From positions 930,001 through 994,000 of the forward strand of contig NW_026570274.1 of the NCBI RefSeq assembly GCF_019649055.1: a stretch of 64,000 nt of DNA. The letters are read 5' to 3'. The stretch comes from Paramacrobiotus metropolitanus. Lineage: Eukaryota; Tardigrada; Eutardigrada; Parachela; Macrobiotidae. The first letter of the stretch is position 1; every line of letters starts with the position of its first letter. The position numbers and the translations under genes are program-made. Positions 57,070 through 64,000 of this stretch are shown in pieces. The notes beneath the pieces are model-generated. The model had not been told where the DNA came from. It saw only the letters and a list, made by a program, of their open reading frames with translations, and made no database searches.

Positions 57070-57440
57070 TAAGGAATGTGGCCCGGTAAATAACATGATA
57101 TTCGTGTGCATACACGGGATGACGAAAACTTTCGCTGCCGTGCACTCCCAACCATTTTTTGTACTGTGTTATGAGTCATAACTTCTGACCATTTTGTACA
57201 GGATTTGCGTACGTAGGCGTGAAAATCATTTACGCGCGCAACATCGGTTGCTTATGGAAAGTTATAAGCGAATCAAAATAACATAAAGTGTAAATGCGTT
57301 CATGTGTACGGGAAGCCTCATTTTAAGTAAACCGATCTTCTCAAATTTAATAAACTGTAGCGTTTGGGAGTGCGCTACAGCGAAAGTCTCCGTGGATGTG
57401 CATAATGTGCACGAACTGGGTGCTATGTACCGGACCAAAC
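57070..57440. mobile_element. palindromic MITE-like element, copy D (internally deleted)
   Basis: Left end AATGTGGCCCGGTAAATAAC and phrase GCGCAACATCGGTTGC; right end ACGAACTGGGTGCTATGTAC. Much of the centre and right arm is missing and the copy is the most diverged of the five. Confidence 0.6.
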
Positions 57441-57659
57441 CAGTCCGTGCATAAACTGCATTTCATTCTGCCGTGGTCGTTCATGCAGCCTCTGTCAATT
57501 TGATTAACAATTTTCTCAACAGAACTGATTTAAAGTATGAGAACATCGAAGCATATGTCGGGCAAGGCGAGAAGTACAAGTACTACCCAGACAACGCCAT
57601 CCAGCTTACTCGCATATGTATTGTATTAATGTACGTATTTCATGTGGCTTTCAGGTTTT

Positions 57660-57742
57660 CTTCTCTATAAGTTACAGTAGCTTTCTCTATAAGTTACAGT
57701 AGTTCATGTGGCTTTCAGGTTTTCTTCCCTATAAGTTACAGA
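57660..57742. repeat. local duplications of TATAAGTTACAG
   Basis: CTATAAGTTACAG occurs three times and GTGGCTTTCAGGTTTTCTTC twice within about 100 bases. Confidence 0.7.
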
Positions 57743-57765
57743 CCTTAGTTACAAGTTATACATAC

Positions 57766-59760
57766 CGAATACGGTCACGTGGTACTTAATAACCGCGGAT
57801 CCATGAGCATTTGTGGCTGTACACTGGTAATGTCCACTGTCGCTCACTTGCACATCTTCCATGCGCAATGAGAAGTTGACCACCGACGAGGATATCCTTT
57901 CCGTCTACGATCATTAAAAATGCCCGATAAAATACTGTAACGATAGTAAATTGTAGTACCGCCAAATGGGATTGTTAATTCTTATCTACATCAGTTATTG
58001 GCTCATTCATTGCTTGTCTTCCTCATTAAAATGACATATGTTTAAGCATCTCATTTGTCTTACCGTTTTACCGCTACAACCTCGATGCTTTTGACTTTTA
58101 CTTTGGCGCACTAGAATCATTCTTGGATTTACTTCTTACTAGCTAGATAATCTTGCTTTTGCCTTCTTGCTATATATGGAACGTTTCGTGGAACGTGGAA
58201 AAAAAGTGGAACGTTTTTTTTTCTTCTTGTAGTCATTGTAGTCATCTGTAGACAACCTGTAGACACCCTGTAGACAACCATACATCCTAAGAAAACCTAA
58301 GAAACCAGGTGACTACAGTATGTCTACAGTGGTGTCTACAGGCTGTCTACAGATGACTACCGGTGTATACACTATACAGACAGAGCATCGAGCTGAACCT
58401 AAGAAGGCCTGTCTGTATACGGCGGTAGACATCCGTAGACAGCCTGTAGACACCCTTTAGACAACTTGTAGACAACCTGTATACATCCTAAGAAAACCTA
58501 AGAAACCTAAGAAACCTGTATACATCCTAAGAAAACCTAAGAAACCTAAGAAACCAGGTGACTACAGGTCTACGGGCTGTCTACAGGGCGTCTACAGATG
58601 TAAACAGCAGAACTTCCAGCGGAACCTAAGAAGGCCTGCCTGTAATACACCGGTAGACATCCGTAGACACCCTGTAGACAACCTGTATACATCCTAAAAA
58701 TCCTAAAAAACCTAAGAAACCAGGTAACTACAGTATGTCATTGTCTACAGTGGTGTCTACGGGCTGTCTACAGATGACTACCGGTTTATGCAAGCAGTTT
58801 CATCCAGCTGGATCCAGATAGGGCTGCCTGTATACAGCGGTAGACATCCGTAGACTACCTGTAGACACCGTTGTAGACAACCTGTATACATCCTCAGAAA
58901 CCAGGTGACTACCGATCGGTCTACAAGGTGTCCACAGCTTGTATACAGAGGTCTACTGTGACTACAAGGAGAGGAAAAACGATTCACTTTTTTTCTTTGG
59001 TACGAAACGTGCCACAGGTGCTCTTGCCCAGATTATTTGCTAATAAGAATCGTGCCGTGACTGTCATGTATTGCGTTGTTGTTTGTAATCACGTCAGGAT
59101 GAATCGTCTCATCTCACTCAGTGTAGTTGTGTAATTGCCACCTTACTTCCGGTCAGCATTTTACCGGCCGTGCCACTGTGCCAGCCTTTTAATTACCAGT
59201 TACCATTAGCAGCCGCTACATCGTGGTACGGTGGATAAACCATCCCACTAGAAGAGCAGCTTAACTGGCTTCTGTTGCAATACTGTGCAAATGCAATAGT
59301 CATTCAGCTCCCGACCCACGAGTTCCGGGCGAATAGCCCATCCCTAAATTTTATCACCAGTACGAAATCCCAAACTGACTTGATTAACGACCAGCCCGTC
59401 CTTTTTCCAGATGGTCGCCGGCTTAGGGATACCTCTGGCCGGACAGAATAACGTAAGGGTGTCACCAATGGGTCGCGTCCATTCGAATTCGTCCGGCAAA
59501 GCTGCGTTGGCTGGAAAGTAATAGTCCATGTATGGCGCTCCTAGAAACAGGGCTTGTGTTGCTCCTCACTTGATAAATGCTGTTATTTTACGGTTTAACT
59601 AGCGGGTCTCTCAAAATCCAAAACACGATAACCCTTTAGAATACCTAAGTGCTACCAACTCACCAGCTTCCCATGGTCGGTGCGCATTCCAGGCAAGATG
59701 ACCACTGGTTAACAGCAACAGAGAAGCACACCACAGCAGCAGGTGCACTGCCGTATCCAT
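57766..59760 (-). CDS. Ig-domain receptor-like gene, first three exons (FGFR-like Ig domain)
   Basis: Exon 1 (59760-59664) encodes a signal peptide, MDTAVHLLLWCASLLLLTSG, and ends at GTGAGT. Exon 2 (59540-59380) starts after TTTCTAG and holds the first half of an I-set Ig domain: TLTLFCPARGIPKPATIWKK. Exon 3 (57904-57766) starts after CGTAG and gives MEDVQVSDSGHYQCTATNA with the second Cys, ending at GTATGT. The phases of all junctions agree. The Cys-Trp-DSGxYxC pattern and the text ARGIPKPxxxWxKDG recall FGF receptors and related cell-surface proteins. No kinase or membrane exon was found to the left, where the sequence turns into repeats, so the gene may be long, truncated or a short secreted decoy. 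A minisatellite lies in the intron between exons 2 and 3. Confidence 0.6.
58200..58970. repeat. minisatellite array within the Ig-gene intron
   Basis: Irregular arrays of TGTAGACAACC, GTAGACATCC, CCTAAGAAAACC and GGTGACTACAG/TGTCTACAG. A higher-order unit of about 180-200 bases repeats roughly four times (the phrase CGGTAGACATCCGTAGAC recurs near 58421, 58652 and 58840). Confidence 0.85.
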
Positions 59761-59769
59761 TTATGTGAA

Positions 59770-60750
59770 CAAATTCGCAGTTTGTGGCCTATTTTGAACC
59801 TGCCAAAAACGAGCTCTTTATGACAATTTATTCTATAAAATCCAGAAAAGAAGAGCAGATGTTTACGTCAGTGTTTATCTAAGTGTTTATCCACTGTTTA
59901 CTTATTTGTTTGTTAACCAACACCGTTTATCTTGCGTGTTTCCAGTTTTGGAGTGAAAGGAGCATCCATGCATTGAAATTATGCTTTAATGTTCTCTTCA
60001 CAAACATACCGGTTACGCAAATATTATATGAAAAGAGATACGAGATCGCATGAAAACCTTTCTCACAAGAAAACATGATCTTATAAACATCATAATATAT
60101 TCATGCAAATAAAATTAAAATACTTCACGAAATATTATAAGTAAATATAGAGCGGTTACTATGCAGATCGTTACTATTTTTAATTTTACACATACAGAGT
60201 ACACATTCTTTTATTTTTTTTATTTTATTTGTACGAATTTTTATTCATTATTATACAAATTTATAAATTGTAATCAGGTCCTGCCATAGATTAAAACAAA
60301 AACAACATTAAGCACGTGACTGCAGTAAAACTTTACGTTCAATATGTCCTGTAAGGCTGTAATACAGCAATTCCTGCATAAAATTGACCTAACTTAAATA
60401 AGGCAGGAGAAATTAAATAGTTTAACCACTACAGATTGCATTGTACAGATATGAATGTTGCGAATATGGCGTAAAGGATTATAATATTATTAATTTTGAT
60501 TACTGTTGCAGCGTTGCTTACCTAAAAGTGGGTCAACCACGAGCGCATCCACGTAGCAGTTCAAAGTAAATGAGATGAGGAAATGGCCAAAGTTAGTACC
60601 GTAAGGTGTGGCAACAGCCCAAGGCGTTGAAAAATTCTCACTAAGAATAGCGATTTCTTGTTAATTATCAGTCGAGCGAAGGCGAAAACAGAGCGAAATA
60701 TTTGACAAATCGAAGCACTGTTGTAGACACTCTGTGCAACATAATACTAG
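59770..60750. other. intergenic, nothing recognised
   Basis: AT-rich; the upstream region of the receptor-like gene. No ORF or repeat of note. Confidence 0.35.
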
Positions 60751-60769
60751 ATTTCACCTATTCAGGAGA

Positions 60770-61526
60770 CAGGCCTATCTTACCATGCTTGCGATGGGAC
60801 TGGCGGGATCAATGTATTGTACAGTAAAGTGCTCGTAAATTTGGACAGCCAGAATATTCTGCATGCGGCTGTTACCGTCAAATCATCCGCTGGCCGCTGC
60901 CCATCAACCGAATGAAGAGATGCCAATCGTGCAGCTAATTGTCAGCTGTGTGGCGCCATTCCAAGTGCTTGCCCACTACCGCTGTCCGATTCTCAGCGGG
61001 TTGCCGTCAGCCGAAATATTCAACAGCCAGCGGTAGAGTGACCGGTTACCGGTATATGGCTTCAGCTGCCGGACAATGGAACATTCGAAAAATGCTACGT
61101 TAATTCCCTGAGTCATCCCTCTTATTTCCCGACAATTTGCCCGATCTATTGCTGGAAAACATAGCTTGCAATACACACAGATTGCTGACCGACCATTTGC
61201 TTGTCAACTTTCGCTGCAGAAACCATTTCCTTAACCGAACGCTTGCTGATCAGTGATCGGTCTGGTATCGAGATTTCTTAGATTACTGAGTTTTTTACCT
61301 GGATATCTTTGGTATCTTAAAGGTTTCTAGGCTCTTAGGTTCTCTTGGATTTCTTGGATTGCTTATGTTTTTAGCCTACTTGACTTGTGTAGGGTTTGTG
61401 TTAGCTTTCTTACGCTTTTTGCAAGTTTTCTTCTTAGTCACTTATTGCGCTTTAGGTTTCTTAGTGTTTCTTGCATTTTCCTGTGTTTTCTTAGGCTTTA
61501 ACAGGATCTTTTTTTCGGTCATCAGA
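60770..61526. repeat. segment duplicated at 45640-46220
   Basis: See the copy at 45640: shared order of CTTACCAT..., CATGCGGCTGTT, CATCCGCTG and CCCGACAATTTGC, followed by TTTCTTAG-rich sequence. Here it leads straight into the signal-peptide exon at 61527. Confidence 0.65.
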
Positions 61527-62046
61527 ATGCCGTTTAACATTCTCTTACGGCTCCTGCTGGTCAGTGTATCGGGATACGCCGTCAACGGCTGTCCTTCCGA
61601 CGGTCCGAAGTCTGGTAAGCTCTGGTAATGGCATGTCTATCGATCATCGATGCTAAGACTGCTGCAAAGGAAAGCATTTTTGTCTGTTAAGGATACTGGG
61701 TCGTGAAGGTGGGATACACACAGCCCTGCCGGGCCAAGTTGGGACAGTCATAAAAATTCCTCTACTTTTACCCGTGAAGTCTAAAATTTTTATTTAGGTG
61801 TTGCATAATAGCTCTTGGTCTGTAACATCTTTCAAATTTTTTATTTCGATGCAAAAAGCTAAAGCACAGGGGACGGGAGTTAAATGTTTAATTCCATTTT
61901 TAATGCAAAAATCGCGCTGCTGACTGCGAAACAATCAAGCTCCTTCGAGAATAATTTTAAAATCTGAGTAGGTTAGGAACTACCACCTAAGAGCGTGGTT
62001 TTCTAACGGTTCCTTCCTTCACTTCGTCTAAACACTAGCATTTTGC

Positions 62047-62737
62047 TTAATGGAAGTGAGTCGGTACATGGTACTAAATTCGTGTACATGCACGAAAAGT
62101 TTACTTTCGCGCACTCCCAAACCCATTTTTGTTTCGTTTTATGCCATTCTGTAGCCAGATGATTTGTCTACACTGGCGTGAAAACCGTTTGTGTGCGCAA
62201 CATCCGGTTCGGAAGTTATGACTGTTAGAAAATTCCAATAAGTTTAAACTTTAAATGTATTCCGGTGTACCATAAGTCTCATTATGGACCGATCGATCTC
62301 TTCCAAATTTTGCATGTAAATGCACCTGGCCATGAAGATCGTTTTTATACCGATCCACTGTTCTAGCATGTTTTTCGAATTTTACAATGAATTTCAAAAT
62401 TTTCAAATTTTAAAATTTGAAAAAAATTATGAAAGTCTGGATCGGTGTAAAAACGATCTTCATGACCGTGTGCGTTTATGTGCCAAAATTTGAAGGAGAT
62501 CGGCCCATAATGAGACTTTTGGTACACCAAAATGCATTTAAACTTTTGGAATTTCTAACAGCCATAACTCCCGAACCGGATGTTGCGCGCACAAACGGTA
62601 TTCACGCCCGTGTATACAAATCATCTGGCTACAGGATGTCATAAAATAAAACAGAAATATGCTTGGAAGTGCGCGAAACTGAAAGATTTCGTGCATGTAC
62701 AGTACACGAATTTGGTACCATATACCGGCCCACTTCG
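62047..62737. mobile_element. palindromic MITE-like element, copy E
   Basis: Left end TTAATGGAAGTGAGTCGGTAC; right end ACCGGCCCACTTCG. The arms contain GCGCAACATCCGGTTCGG and CATGAAGATCGTTTTTATAC with their reverse complements and a TTCAAAATTTTCAAATTTTA-type centre near 62395. It lies inside the intron of the Ig-like gene. Confidence 0.8.
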
Positions 62738-62744
62738 CGCATTG

Positions 62745-62799
62745 CAGAGAAATGCGGTTGCCTAGAGCGATCCGCGCTCTAGGCAACCGCATTTCTCTG
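62745..62799. repeat. perfect palindrome, 24-base arms, 7-base loop
   Basis: CAGAGAAATGCGGTTGCC then TAGAGC at the left is exactly mirrored by GCTCTAGGCAACCGC then ATTTCTCTG at the right. It begins only a few bases after the palindromic element E. Confidence 0.85.
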
Positions 62800-64000
62800 T
62801 AGTGCTCTCTTTAACATACAAGTCTATGGAACATGCGCCTTCCTTCGAGTTGACCTCGAGCACTGATCGCGCCCAGAAATTTCAGCTAACCTATACAAGA
62901 TACCCCTTTGGACCACGCAATAGTTCTGGAAAACTTAAACGCAAAAGCATCAATTGGTGCATTTCTTAGGGCTGCAGTTATAAGAGGCCGAAAAAAGCCC
63001 CCACCACACCCCTTTAATCGCCCCGTGGCTCCTTACTGCCATGTCGAACGACATCAACTTTAACACTATTGGATTCACAATAAAAAGTTATCTTATAAGA
63101 GTACAAACATAGAAACAAACTGCAGTATGGGAATTTATTCGAATTTGTTTTACGCAACTGTTCCAACTTGGCCCGGCACCCCTCTAATTAGGTACGTTGG
63201 CATTGCAGTGCAGCGTTCGCGTGCATTGCTGGCGGTGGAGACGGCCGCAGTCGACCGCATCATCGACCTGTCCGACCTAGAGGACGCCCCGACCACTGCC
63301 CCGACGTCGCCGGTACAGGCGGTACAGCCATCGCCCGATACAGTCCTCGCCGAGGTAGGAGACACGGCATCCATGCACTGCCATGTCGCCACTCCCAAAC
63401 GGATCGTCTGGCGCCACCAGAACACCACCACCCACGCTGTCCCGCTGGGCAGGGTTGTGACGACGTATTCCCCCAACGGTCACGCCTACGCACACGCAAC
63501 CCTCCCAGACATCAGCACCTTCATGATTTACGACGTCCGCCACGACGACGGCGGGCCGGTGGAGTGTCTCCTGCCCTGCGGTGATGACCTTAGCGTGCTC
63601 CGCACCTTTAACTGCAGCTGGGGCGGCCCGAGGTGACCGCCTGGGGCGTCTTCGTGCCGCCCATGCGCAACGTGGCCACGCCCAACGGGACCTTCTCCAT
63701 GACGTGCACGCGACGCGTCGACTGCAGTGGGGCGTCGCCCGCGTCTCATTTTATCTGGAAGTACGATCACTACATCGTGGCGGCGCCTTATCCCGATCTG
63801 CTGGCTGGGGACATCCCTGGTCTGCTCAACAGCACCGTCACCTTCAACGTGTCGGCACCAGGAGCTCCGGATCCCTTCTGCGCCAGCATGCTGACCTTTA
63901 GCATTAGGACCGAGGAGGAGGACCGTCCTTGGTCGGCGCCGGTGGAATGCTGGATGCGAACCGATGTCCGCCACAGCCTGTGGTCCATCCAAACAGCCTA

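Larger units (their letters stand above)
61527..63998 (+). pseudogene. Ig-like secreted protein gene, copy 3 (best copy, one frameshift)
   Basis: Exon 1 (61527-61614) encodes a signal peptide (MPFNILLRLLLVSVSGYAV, then NGCPSDGPKS) and ends G|GTAAGC in phase 1. Exon 2 starts at 63209 after CATTGCAG in matching phase and reads VQRSRALLAVETAA. An Ig-type domain follows (MHCHVATPKRIVWRHQN to VECLLPCGDDLSVL). After RTFN one C is missing compared with copy 2 (near 63612), the frame shifts and hits a stop at 63636. In the shifted frame a second domain continues without stop to about 63998: TPNGTFSMTCTRRVDC, FIWKYDHY, LLNSTVTFNVS, VECWMRTDV. The gene runs out of the window. A sequencing error at one base would make it intact. 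The intron holds the palindromic element E. Confidence 0.6.

Noticed and set aside
58200-58970. CRISPR array
   Set aside because: Repeat units vary in length and orientation, there are no unique spacers of constant size and the genome is eukaryotic.

Overview
This is nuclear DNA of an animal, most likely an invertebrate. Two genes can be read as orthologues of conserved metazoan genes with good splice junctions (GT-AG, often GTACGT or GTAAGT donors): the zinc-finger RNA-binding protein ZFR on the minus strand (18 exons, 34882 to 26982) and the Rab-interacting factor MSS4/RABIF on the plus strand (2 exons, 36307 to 37794). They are divergent and share a control region of about 1.4 kb. Exons are GC-rich and introns strongly AT-rich. 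The window cannot name the species; an ecdysozoan such as an arthropod or tardigrade would fit but is not proven.

Left third (1 to about 16.2 kb): one very large Ty3/Gypsy-type LTR retroelement on the minus strand. Reading from the right it has a probable 5' LTR (ending at 15488), a primer binding site (15470-15487), a leader, a coiled-coil ORF (14700-12508), gag-protease (12508-10172), a linker segment, and a pol region (9788-4104) with RT, RNase H and integrase. Downstream lie several accessory ORFs, one of them with a consensus intron. No matching 3' LTR is visible, so the element probably runs off the left edge and exceeds 15.4 kb. It carries several stops and frame changes, so this copy looks inactive. 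Its most unusual trait is three separate H2C2 (HHCC) zinc modules: one before RT, one in the integrase, one at the extreme C-terminus of pol.

Middle (16.2-38 kb): repeats and remnants (palindromic TTAA-flanked elements, 3' ends of a LINE with a restriction-like endonuclease), two orphan exons at 24.5-26.1 kb, then ZFR and MSS4.

Right (38-64 kb): gene-poor and rich in duplications. It holds an astacin metalloprotease-like gene with a nonsense codon (39.3-42.1 kb), a family of secreted immunoglobulin-like genes or pseudogenes carried on repeated segments (43.4-44.3, 45.6-47.5, 51.5-52.3, 60.8-64.0 kb), the first three exons of an Ig-domain receptor-like gene (59760 to 57766, minus), two more LINE 3' ends, three more palindromic elements, several fold-back repeats and a minisatellite array. 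Apart from ZFR and MSS4, most coding matches here are partial or broken.
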